NCBI RefSeq assembly: GCF_024519285.1
Contig: NZ_JAMZCY010000003.1
Span: 282,180 to 346,179, forward strand
Direction: 5' to 3'
DNA from: Cohnella sp. WQ 127256
GTDB lineage: Bacteria > Bacillota > Bacilli > Paenibacillales > Paenibacillaceae
DNA: 64,000 nucleotides
Of this stretch, positions 34,775 through 42,385 are shown in pieces. The notes beneath the pieces are model-generated. The model did no database searches, was not told the origin of the DNA, and worked only from the letters and a program-made list of their open reading frames with translations. The position numbers and the translations under genes were made by a program. Numbering within the stretch: position 1 is the first letter of the stretch; every line of letters begins with the position of its first letter.

Positions 34775-35190
34775 TGTATCTATTGGCGCCTTTATTAGGT
34801 TGGTTGGTGTCCGGAACACTTAAATTTCTAATTAATTCTTTACGTTATGGGAAAGAGGCAAGAAGTCGCATTGGAAACGGTGGATTTCCTAGTACTCATA
34901 CGACGATAATAACGACAGTGACCTTTCTAATCGGATTTAGAGAAGGCTTCGATAATCCGATTTTTGCATTAGGTATTGCGGTATGTTTTATCGTCATTAT
35001 CGACGCTTTGGGATTAAGGAGAGCGGTTGGGAAGCATGCTGAGTTTCTGAATCAAATCGGTCAAGTAGGTATCGTGGGTGTACAGCCACGGCCGTTAAGA
35101 GAGAGTATGGGACATACACGGATGGAAGTTGTGGGCGGGATTTGTGTCGGTAGTTCAGTCGCTTGGGTAATGTCTATGATCATCATATAA
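34771..35190 (+). CDS. Divergent PAP2 (DUF212) membrane protein
   Basis: A 139-aa protein with three or four membrane segments and the phosphatase-like motif GGFPSTHTT near residues 37-46. A later region, DALGLRRAVGKHA, carries conserved acidic and basic residues of this family. The family is related to PAP2 phosphatases. In this context a 5-phospho-polyprenyl-ribose phosphatase role is possible but unproven. It is the last gene of the plus-strand block. Confidence 0.85.
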   Translation: MMYLLAPLLGWLVSGTLKFLINSLRYGKEARSRIGNGGFPSTHTTIITTVTFLIGFREGFDNPIFALGIAVCFIVIIDALGLRRAVGKHAEFLNQIGQVGIVGVQPRPLRESMGHTRMEVVGGICVGSSVAWVMSMIII

Positions 35191-35192
35191 AG

Positions 35193-35221
35193 AAACAAGC
35201 GGGATACTAACCCGCCTGTTT
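35193..35221. terminator. Bidirectional terminator
   Basis: AAACAAGCGGG pairs with CCCGCCTGTTT around a seven-base loop. The stop codon of the bactofilin gene lies within it, and it separates the polysaccharide block from the convergent bactofilin operon. Confidence 0.8.
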
Positions 35222-35656
35222 CGATTTATTCTCTACATGACCTAACGAGATAGAGCCAGAAATCGCGATGGAGCCATCCGAGAGAGCAATGTTGGATATC
35301 GCTTCAACTTGCTCCATCTTACTGCTGCCATTAAGAATGCCACCCACTAGCACGTTAAGAATAGCTGCATGCGAGCTTCCGTGCAATTGCCCTGTTGGGG
35401 TGATGATCAGCTTGCCGAGGGTATGTACATCCCCGTAGACTTTGCCTGCAATTGTAACGTTTCTTGCGGTAATGTTGGATTTCGCCACACCACCTTCTCC
35501 GATGACAATATCCCCTTTGCTCTCGATATCCCCGTAGAAGGCTCCTTCGATTCTTACACCCACTTGGGATTTTAGAAATCCGTTCATTTCTGTACCAGCT
35601 CCGATAAGTGTATCGGTCATGCCTGGCGGATGCTTCTTGTTATTGAAGATGGTCAT
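35207..35656 (-). CDS. Bactofilin (polymer-forming cytoskeletal protein)
   Basis: A 149-aa protein with the bactofilin fold: a short N-terminal tail, then repeating six-residue beta-strand turns such as GVRIEGAFYGDIESKGDIVIGE and VTIAGKVYGDVHT through residue 115. It forms filaments on the membrane that recruit cell-wall enzymes. It shares one base with the stop of the upstream M23 peptidase gene, the conserved bactofilin-peptidase pair. Confidence 0.93.
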   Translation of the reverse strand: MTIFNNKKHPPGMTDTLIGAGTEMNGFLKSQVGVRIEGAFYGDIESKGDIVIGEGGVAKSNITARNVTIAGKVYGDVHTLGKLIITPTGQLHGSSHAAILNVLVGGILNGSSKMEQVEAISNIALSDGSIAISGSISLGHVENKSKQAG

Positions 35657-36642
35657 CAGTCCTCCTTCACCTGTCGTAAATAAGGAAGAGGGTTAACGGG
35701 TTCCTCGCTGGCGACGATTTGAAAGTGTAAATGTGGCCCTGTGCTTCGCCCGCTATTTCCCATCTCTCCAATCAAATCTCCACGCTTGACTTGCTGACTT
35801 ATTTTCACTCCGATGACGCTTAAATGCATGTACCATGATTCCAATCCATTACGATGGGTAATGATGATATAATTACCACGTGTACGATTGAATCCGGCGT
35901 CCCTGACTTTACCATCTCCGGCTGCATAAATCCGATCTCCGATATCCCCGGTGATGTCGACGCCAGCATGGAACGTGGATTGACCTGTAATAGGATCAGT
36001 CCGATAACCGAAACCGGAGGTAAGCCGTCTTGATACTGTAGGCCATTCAGAGGGAATTGCAGCGATCTCAGCACGTTTAAGCTCGGCTTTGCGAAGATTG
36101 TCCTCCATGGCGTTCGCCATTCCGTCTAGCATCTGTGATAACTCGATGAAATCCGTAATCGTTGACTCCGTGGCGGCTGAGTATAGACGATCCGATTGTA
36201 AAGTCGAGCTAACGACGGAGGCAGCGACCTCCGAAGCGGGTGAGTATTCGGCAAGGGATGAATCAGCTGTAGGATCTCCGTATTTGCCGATGAATTGCCG
36301 AAGCTTTCCTTCTAGTTCGCTCAACTCGTTCATCCGAGTTTGCAGACGGTTGGTTTGAGAGTTGAGTAGCCGGAGATTCTGCTGTAAGCTCTTCACTTCG
36401 GAGTTTTTCCCAGCCACGATGTTGTCATTAAGAGCGGTCTCCTGAGCAAGAAGGAATTCCAAATCGTGAATTCGGTTCGTTGACTTCAGCTCTAGGTAGG
36501 CGAATCCACCCGCGACGGCAATCGCCGCAGTGAGAGGGAGGCACACCACCATTCTCCTGGACACTCGGTATTGCTTGACTCGACGATCAGCGTCCCTGAT
36601 GAGCAGAAGCGACCATTTGTCCTTTCGTGTACGATGTGCCAT
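35656..36642 (-). CDS. M23-family peptidoglycan endopeptidase, membrane anchored
   Basis: A 328-aa protein. A membrane anchor is near residues 31-52, a coiled-coil region follows (about 55-125), and the peptidase domain occupies about 215-325. The metal site is FHAGVDI and the C-terminal GPHLHFQI. The start is set by AAAGGAG five bases upstream. Linked to bactofilin, it probably shapes the wall at a defined site, as LmdC and related enzymes do. Confidence 0.92.
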   Translation of the reverse strand: MAHRTRKDKWSLLLIRDADRRVKQYRVSRRMVVCLPLTAAIAVAGGFAYLELKSTNRIHDLEFLLAQETALNDNIVAGKNSEVKSLQQNLRLLNSQTNRLQTRMNELSELEGKLRQFIGKYGDPTADSSLAEYSPASEVAASVVSSTLQSDRLYSAATESTITDFIELSQMLDGMANAMEDNLRKAELKRAEIAAIPSEWPTVSRRLTSGFGYRTDPITGQSTFHAGVDITGDIGDRIYAAGDGKVRDAGFNRTRGNYIIITHRNGLESWYMHLSVIGVKISQQVKRGDLIGEMGNSGRSTGPHLHFQIVASEEPVNPLPYLRQVKED

Positions 36643-36752
36643 CGGCTCTCCTTTCGCTTTCGTAATTAACTGTAAACTTGTCATAATGCTATTTATTCTT
36701 GAAACCTTTCTTTCATTCCAATAAATCATTAAGAGACAGCGAGGGTAATTGA

Positions 36753-38186
36753 ATGATTATGCTTGGACTAAGCATCCTTTTGTTCATCTTTATATTCCAA
36801 GCGGCTACAATATTGGTGCTTGAATTTCACAGACCCGCACATGCAACGGCCTGGTTGTTTATTCTGTTCCTGTTTCCACTGGTCGGGTTTATTCTGTATT
36901 ATTTTCTAGCTACGGAATACCGCAGAAGCAGAAAAGCACGTCGACGTGGCAACTTGAATCAGCGAAGAAGAGCGAGATTGCTCGCGATGAGCACCAATAT
37001 TACAAATGCCTCTCAGCTGCCGATGTCCGAGCAAGCTCCGCGTACGAGATTGTTCCGGGCGATGCTTAAGGTTGGAGAACTGCCGATATCCGGTAAAAAT
37101 AGAAGCCAAATATTTAATAATGGCATGGATACCTACGAGGCAATGCTCAGAGCTATTCGTCATGCGACTAACCACATACATCTCTCAGCTTACATCATTA
37201 GGGATGATGGGGTCGGAAGGGAATTTCAGCAAGCGCTGATTCAGAAGGTACGGGAAGGCTTAAAGGTGAAATTGCTGTACGACGGAATTGGCAGCATTAA
37301 GCTACCGGAATCCTATATACGGATATTGGAACTGGGCGGCGTGGAGTGCGCCTGCTTCTTTCCGTTAAGACCAACCTTTCTGAAGAAACGAATGAATTAT
37401 CGTAATCATCGAAAAATCCTCGTAGTGGATGGGGAGATCGGCTTTGTTGGTGGCATTAATATAGGGGATGAATATATAGGGAAACATCCGCGACTCGGCT
37501 ATTGGAGGGATACCCACCTCATGCTAGAGGGGGATTCTGTGTATTGGCTGCAGGAGGTGTTTCTGAGAGATTGGGAGATGGCTACAAGTGAGAAGCCTGA
37601 TGATCCATCATTCTTTCCCATACATAGCTGTGAGAACAACGAGGCTGTGCAGATCGTTCCTGCAGGGCCTAATCGTCGAGGGGATGCGATTCACGATTCC
37701 GTCTTCGCGATGCTGACTTCAGCAAGGGAGCGAATATGGATGACGACCCCCTATTTCATTCCAAGTGCAAGTATTGCTATGGCTCTTCAAGACGCGGCAA
37801 GAAGTGGCTTGGATGTGCGAATTATCATTCCGTATGTTCCAGATACTTGGCTTGTACATTATGCGACATTGTCTTATGTCGAAGAGATGATGCGATCAGG
37901 AGTCCGAATATGGCAGTATAAAAAAGGATTCGTTCATGCAAAAACACTAGTCGTGGACAAGTTTATTTCCGTTGTTGGCTCGGCAAATATGGATTTGCGC
38001 AGCTTCTACAGTAATTTTGAGATTAATGCACATCTATTCGATCCCATTGCGATTTCTCAGGTGGAGAAGGATTTCTTACAGGACTTGAAGGACAGTGTGG
38101 AAATTAATTTACAAAAGTTTCAAAAGCGTCCGCGCAGACAAAAAGCAAGAGAAGCGATGTCCCGTATTCTATCTCCCTTATTATGA
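36753..38186 (+). CDS. cls: Cardiolipin synthase, PLD type
   Basis: A 477-aa protein with two N-terminal membrane segments and two HKD phospholipase-D motifs, NHRKILVVDG near residue 218 and HAKTLVVDKFISVVGSANMD near 394. It makes cardiolipin from two phosphatidylglycerol molecules. It is divergent from the M23 gene, and its stop lies four bases from the stop of the convergent polymerase gene. Confidence 0.93.
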   Translation: MIMLGLSILLFIFIFQAATILVLEFHRPAHATAWLFILFLFPLVGFILYYFLATEYRRSRKARRRGNLNQRRRARLLAMSTNITNASQLPMSEQAPRTRLFRAMLKVGELPISGKNRSQIFNNGMDTYEAMLRAIRHATNHIHLSAYIIRDDGVGREFQQALIQKVREGLKVKLLYDGIGSIKLPESYIRILELGGVECACFFPLRPTFLKKRMNYRNHRKILVVDGEIGFVGGINIGDEYIGKHPRLGYWRDTHLMLEGDSVYWLQEVFLRDWEMATSEKPDDPSFFPIHSCENNEAVQIVPAGPNRRGDAIHDSVFAMLTSARERIWMTTPYFIPSASIAMALQDAARSGLDVRIIIPYVPDTWLVHYATLSYVEEMMRSGVRIWQYKKGFVHAKTLVVDKFISVVGSANMDLRSFYSNFEINAHLFDPIAISQVEKDFLQDLKDSVEINLQKFQKRPRRQKAREAMSRILSPLL

Positions 38187-38190
38187 AGAG

Positions 38191-39078
38191 TTATTTGCGC
38201 GGAAGCTTGTCGAGGATCGGGGCAAGTGACTGACGGGGAGCAGAAGCGAGAAGATCACCTTGAGCCTGAAGTCGCGCTCCAATGTTGAGTAAGTGGAAAT
38301 CAGTTGGTTTTACGTCGCGGGCGACTTCTTCCCATGCAAGAGGTGTAGAAACGGTAGCTCCCGATCGAGCGCGTGGAGAATAAGGGGCCGGCAACGTCTT
38401 GCCTGCGTAGTGCTGAAGATAGTCTAGGTAGATGCGGTCGCCACGATCCTTCTTCATCCGTTCTACCGTAAACAGCTTAGGATGCTGAACGACCAGATAC
38501 TCGGAGACGAACTTTCCAAAGCGCCTCAAATCCTCGAAGCTTGGACCTCGTTCAATCGGCATGACGATTTGTACGCCGGTAGCTCCGGATGTTTTCGGTA
38601 CGGAGCGTAAGCCTAGCGAATCCAGCAATTGTCCAACAAGGGCTGTCGCCTCCATAAGACGGGGCTCCTCCTCTAATGTAGGATCCATATCAAGCATCCA
38701 TGTATTCGGCAACGGATTGGTAATTTCATCGGAAGAGACATGGAACTCCAGACTATATAAGCTTCCCAGCCACAGTAAGGTAGGAACGGAATCTATAACG
38801 ACATATCGGATATCGCCATCCTGCGCAATATGGACGAAATCTGGCGTGGGCTCAGGACAATTTTTCTGATAAAAGGAAATGCCATGTATCCCTTCTGGGT
38901 AGCGAATGGTGGTTAGATAGCGATCCATGGTATAAGGGAGCAAGTAGGGCGCTAGTCCAGCTAGAATTTGCACATAGCGAAGCTTAGTAATGCCAGCCTC
39001 CGGCCAGATCAACTTGTCTGGGTGAGAGATAGCGAGTTCAAATTCACCTAGCCTTACGAACGTTTTTGGCTGTGCCAT
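38191..39078 (-). CDS. LigD-type primase-polymerase (NHEJ)
   Basis: A 295-aa archaeo-eukaryotic primase-type polymerase equal to the LigD polymerase domain. Visible elements are PDKLIWPE at the N-terminus, YPEGIHGISFYQKNCPEPTP, the metal-binding LDMDP, and the later SGATGVQIVMPI and KDRGDRIYLDYLQ blocks. Here it is a separate protein rather than fused to the ligase. The start is set by AGGGGAG before the ATG. It fills gaps during end joining with Ku and the ligase encoded just upstream. Confidence 0.9.
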   Translation of the reverse strand: MAQPKTFVRLGEFELAISHPDKLIWPEAGITKLRYVQILAGLAPYLLPYTMDRYLTTIRYPEGIHGISFYQKNCPEPTPDFVHIAQDGDIRYVVIDSVPTLLWLGSLYSLEFHVSSDEITNPLPNTWMLDMDPTLEEEPRLMEATALVGQLLDSLGLRSVPKTSGATGVQIVMPIERGPSFEDLRRFGKFVSEYLVVQHPKLFTVERMKKDRGDRIYLDYLQHYAGKTLPAPYSPRARSGATVSTPLAWEEVARDVKPTDFHLLNIGARLQAQGDLLASAPRQSLAPILDKLPRK

Positions 39079-39101
39079 TCGATTCTCCCCTGTTCCCATT
39101 G

Positions 39102-40037
39102 TTATTCAAATAGGCATTGCATCGGTGGCTTATCGACGAACGCTTGAATGCTTGGTTGTCTCATCGTTCTGTTCTCATGCTGTCTCCACTCCGAATATTG
39201 AATCTTGACAGTCAGCAGAGGTAAGACCCATCGGGCATTCTTAAACTCATCACGCTGATTAGCAAAGGGACAATGTATCGTCTCGATCGCGACTAACCTC
39301 TCCGTCAGCTCTCGCCAGTCTGCTGAACTCAATTTACCAGTACCAACTTTACCGATAAAAATAAGCTTGCCTTCTCGATACAGCCCCGTTAAAATGGCTT
39401 TAACTACACCACCCTCCATCCGAAAGCCACCAATAACCGCGATAATATCTCCATAATTTTTGATCTTGATCCATCGTCCATCCTTGCTCCCTAACGAATA
39501 ATGGCTATCTAATTTTTTGGATACGATCCCTTCCATATCTTTGCTCCGTATCGCCTCTAAGAGGGCATTACCATCCAGATGGTTAGTTACTAATTGGATG
39601 TGTTCATTAGGAAGGATCATATCGTTCAACAACTGCTGACGCTCGTGTAATGGCTTGTTATTTATCCATTCTCCATTGCACCAAATCATGTCAAAAATCA
39701 TATAGGTGATCGGGACAGCTTGTGCGGCCTGAGGCACCCGGCTCGTTACACGAATGCCGTCTCGCCGCATCACTTCATGGAAAGAGGGTTTACCGTCGCT
39801 AGCCAGTGCGATAATTTCACCGTCAACAATAAAAGAATTCGCTTTGCAATAGGAAGGTGTAAGCAATTCAGGATATTGATAGGTACGTTCATGTTTCTTC
39901 CTGTTGAATAATTTGATCTCGTTGGCATTGTAATACGATAGCATTCTTACTCCGTCCCACTTGACCTGATGTACCCAGTTATCACCGGTAGGTACGATGG
40001 AAGAAACAAGGGGTTCAAACGGAAGGATGGGCTCCAT
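39102..40037 (-). CDS. ATP-dependent DNA ligase (LigD-type)
   Basis: A 311-aa ligase with nucleotidyltransferase and OB domains. The active-site motif is VKWDGVRM near residue 27 (Lys nucleophile), followed by FIVDGEIIA, MIFDMIW, MEGIVSKKLDS and WIKIKNYG (motif V). It seals breaks bridged by Ku. There is no attached nuclease or polymerase; the polymerase is the next gene 23 bases downstream. Confidence 0.93.
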   Translation of the reverse strand: MEPILPFEPLVSSIVPTGDNWVHQVKWDGVRMLSYYNANEIKLFNRKKHERTYQYPELLTPSYCKANSFIVDGEIIALASDGKPSFHEVMRRDGIRVTSRVPQAAQAVPITYMIFDMIWCNGEWINNKPLHERQQLLNDMILPNEHIQLVTNHLDGNALLEAIRSKDMEGIVSKKLDSHYSLGSKDGRWIKIKNYGDIIAVIGGFRMEGGVVKAILTGLYREGKLIFIGKVGTGKLSSADWRELTERLVAIETIHCPFANQRDEFKNARWVLPLLTVKIQYSEWRQHENRTMRQPSIQAFVDKPPMQCLFE

Positions 40038-40065
40038 ACATCACCTCTAAAGCTCATTTATCTAA

Positions 40066-40938
40066 TTAAGTTACAGCCCCTTCTTTCTTGCGCCCGCGAG
40101 CCCCACGAGGTTTTGCTTTACTCCGATCCCCGTCGTCTGTATCGGTTGTAGGGGGTGGGGTATTTGGCTTAACGGCTTCTAAGCTAGCTTGTAGTGCGGC
40201 CATAAGATCAATGACATTGGTTCTTTCTGCGGAAGGAGCCGTGACGATATCCGATCCTTCACCAGAAATTTTACGCTGAATCGCTTCCTGCAGAGATACT
40301 CGATAATCATCTGTATACTTAGCGGGATCAAATGGCGCTGAGAGCTGGTCGATAAGCATCTTCGCCATCGTTAGCTCTCTTTCATTAACGGTTGTCTGCT
40401 CCGGTAAATTCGGTACCTGCTGTAGTGAGCGAATCTCATCGGGGTAATGCATTGTTTCCATACAAATGCAGTTGTCTACAGCTCGGATGGCAGCAAGGCT
40501 GCTCTTGCTGCGGATTGCGATTTTGGCAATGCCGATTTTCCCGGATTGGCGCATCGCTTCGAGTAATAAATTGTAGGCACCTGAGCCTGCTTGGTCTGGG
40601 GAGAGATAGTAAGCCTTCTGATAATAAAGGGGGTCAATATCCGTCAAATCAACGAAGTCCAAGATTTGAATGGTTCGTGTATTTTCTGGTTTGATCGCGT
40701 CTAACTCATCTGATTCGAACAATACAAACCGTCCCTTTTCATATTCATAGCCTTTAGAAATATCCGCCCATTCAACCTCCTTCTCACAATGAGGGCATGT
40801 TCGAACATTGGCTATGGGTGTACCACATTCTTTGTGAATAAGTCTCAAATGAACGTCTTTATCCTCCGTGGCGGTAAACATCTTAACAGGTACATGTACC
40901 AGTCCGAAGCTAATTGCACCTTTCCAAACCGTATGCAT
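40066..40938 (-). CDS. ku: Ku protein (NHEJ end binding)
   Basis: A 290-aa bacterial Ku: VWKGAISFGLVHVPVKMFTATEDKD at the N-terminus (quoted here only in part as the diagnostic ISFGLVHVPV), KGYEYEKGRFV, YYLSPDQAG and a C-terminal basic tail rich in Lys and Arg. The start is set by AAAGGAG. Ku binds DNA ends and recruits the ligase and polymerase whose genes follow. Divergent from two sporulation-type genes, which suggests use in spores. Confidence 0.93.
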   Translation of the reverse strand: MHTVWKGAISFGLVHVPVKMFTATEDKDVHLRLIHKECGTPIANVRTCPHCEKEVEWADISKGYEYEKGRFVLFESDELDAIKPENTRTIQILDFVDLTDIDPLYYQKAYYLSPDQAGSGAYNLLLEAMRQSGKIGIAKIAIRSKSSLAAIRAVDNCICMETMHYPDEIRSLQQVPNLPEQTTVNERELTMAKMLIDQLSAPFDPAKYTDDYRVSLQEAIQRKISGEGSDIVTAPSAERTNVIDLMAALQASLEAVKPNTPPPTTDTDDGDRSKAKPRGARGRKKEGAVT

Positions 40939-41030
40939 AGAGGAAGTCTCCTTTACTCCGTTCATCTGATTGCTTCATATTTCTTCTTCCCCTTAAGCTT
41001 CCCACTCCGAATGGAAATCAATCACGCAGG

Positions 41031-41060
41031 GAATATTGGAAAAGGTCATCAATCATTATG
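41031..41060 (+). promoter_or_regulatory. Sigma-G/sigma-F type forespore promoter
   Basis: GAATA, an 18-base spacer and CATTATG fit the forespore consensus (GHATR-N18-CATWHTA) with one mismatch in the -10. The -10 overlaps a possible ATG at 41058, which argues for the later start of the following gene. Confidence 0.6.
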
Positions 41061-41084
41061 GAAATAGAAAGGGAGATTACAACA

Positions 41085-41261
41085 ATGGATACAGAAGAAA
41101 ATGTAGAGGAAAGTACGGATTCCATATACGAGGGCAGAGATGCCTACGACATGGATGTTGATCGGATGGTTAATGAAGGATTAGGAGGAGGTCAAGTGAC
41201 CCTTCACAATGGATTAATCTCGGAAACAACAACCGCCGCAATGGAGGACGATATCCCATGA
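41085..41261 (+). CDS. Small acidic spore-associated protein (58 aa)
   Basis: A 58-aa hydrophilic, acidic protein (DTEENVEESTDS, EGRDAYDMDVDRMV, then GLGGGQVTLHNG). GGGAG precedes the chosen ATG. I do not firmly recognise the family; the layout loosely recalls small spore-associated proteins of the DUF4025 type. It lies behind a forespore-type promoter and overlaps sspH by four bases, so forespore expression is likely. Confidence 0.65.
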   Translation: MDTEENVEESTDSIYEGRDAYDMDVDRMVNEGLGGGQVTLHNGLISETTTAAMEDDIP

Positions 41262-41446
41262 ATGTACAACGAGCGAAGGAAATTTACGATTCGTCCACCA
41301 ATTTCGCAGTTCGATTAGATGATGGTCAATCGGTATGGATTGAGAATGTCGATATCGCTAATGGTATGGCCACGGTGCAGGTTGGAGAAAGTCCGACGAA
41401 TACACAGACGGTTCGGGTAGAGAGGCTAACAGAGCCTACGAATTAA
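41258..41446 (+). CDS. sspH: H-type small acid-soluble spore protein
   Basis: A 62-aa protein that fits the SspH family: MNVQRAKEIYDS at the N-terminus, VWIENVD in the middle and a C-terminal VRVERLTE. These minor proteins accumulate in the forespore core. It is co-translated with the preceding small gene and is direct evidence that the host forms endospores. Confidence 0.9.
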   Translation: MNVQRAKEIYDSSTNFAVRLDDGQSVWIENVDIANGMATVQVGESPTNTQTVRVERLTEPTN

Positions 41447-41496
41447 TCGTATGAAAAAGTCATGAAAGAATAAGATCACTCCTGGAGGCTTACTTT

Positions 41497-41525
41497 TTGA
41501 AAGTATGTGTTGCACATGCTACAAT
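41497..41525 (+). promoter_or_regulatory. Promoter with 17-bp palindrome in its spacer
   Basis: TTGAAA at 41497 and TACAAT at 41520 are 17 bases apart. The spacer is itself an inverted repeat, GTATGTG-TTG-CACATGC, with a single mismatched pair, so a regulator that binds it would block polymerase directly. Confidence 0.6.
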
Positions 41526-41563
41526 AAGGAAGTTCCAATACATCCCAGAAGGAGTGATTTTAA

Positions 41564-42127
41564 GTGTATGAAATCGCAATTATCGGCGGCGGTCCTGCAG
41601 GAGCAAGTGCTGCAATTTTTGCTGCTAAAGCAGGAAAGAAAACTCTTGTCATCGATAGTGACCAAAGTGTAACGAAACGTGCGTGGATACTAAATCACTA
41701 TGGAGTAGCAGAGATTTCAGGACCGGACCTTGTCGCTGTAGGTAAGCAGCAAGCAACCCAATTAGGAGCTGAGATCGTTGCAGCCAAGGCAACGAAGCTG
41801 ATCGCGGGAGATGAAGGTATTACGATTGAAACCGATGGGGAAACCTATGTCGCGAGTCATGTTATTATTGCCACTGGCATGTTCCTGGATGTGGCGGAAG
41901 CAAGTGGGGTTCGCACTAAGCCAGGTACGGAGCCGAGAATCAAAACAATTGTGGACTGCTCATCTGATGGCAGGACAAGCATTGACAACATTTGGGCCGC
42001 CGGCACAGTAGCAGGTGTGAGTATGCACACGATCGTCACCGCTGGAGATGGGGCTAAAGTTGCCATTAATGTTGTTAGCGAGCTCAATGGCGAACGGTAT
42101 GTGGATCATGATGTTCTGAAGGCTTAA
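41564..42127 (+). CDS. Small FAD-dependent oxidoreductase (thioredoxin-reductase-like half)
   Basis: A 187-aa flavoprotein. The FAD motif is IAIIGGGPAGASAA at residues 4-17 and the second FAD-contact motif is IWAAGTVAGV near 143. It is much shorter than thioredoxin reductase (about 310 aa): the NAD(P)H domain and the redox CxxC are missing. It starts at GTG with AAGGAG upstream. Partner and substrate are unknown; similar half-size proteins exist, so it need not be broken. Confidence 0.85.
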   Translation: MYEIAIIGGGPAGASAAIFAAKAGKKTLVIDSDQSVTKRAWILNHYGVAEISGPDLVAVGKQQATQLGAEIVAAKATKLIAGDEGITIETDGETYVASHVIIATGMFLDVAEASGVRTKPGTEPRIKTIVDCSSDGRTSIDNIWAAGTVAGVSMHTIVTAGDGAKVAINVVSELNGERYVDHDVLKA

Positions 42128-42197
42128 ATGGCTTAAAAACAAAGAGATTTATGAAGTTGGATTTCTTGAATGCCACGGAATGCCCCTATATAGTTTC

Positions 42198-42243
42198 AAA
42201 GACTTCTCATTAGTTTACTTAACTACTGTGAAGTCTTTTTTTG
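42198..42243 (+). terminator. Terminator after flavoprotein gene
   Basis: AAAGACTTC pairs with GAAGTCTTT and runs into a T-tract; the loop is about 23 bases. Confidence 0.75.
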
Positions 42244-42385
42244 CCGTCTTCGTGACATGAAGGGAGACGCGAAATGATAATTTCCTCAGTTGTGAAACAT
42301 TTCTAGTTGATCAGCGTCTAGAAGGATGTAAGAAAAGCAGACTATCCGAAATCACACAAATTCAGGCACAATGGAGGAATGACAG

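Noticed and set aside
41475..41558. ATCACTCCT and AGGAGTGAT inverted repeat that might hide the ribosome binding site of the flavoprotein gene
   Set aside because: The left arm lies upstream of the -35 of the promoter found, so it would not be in the transcript.
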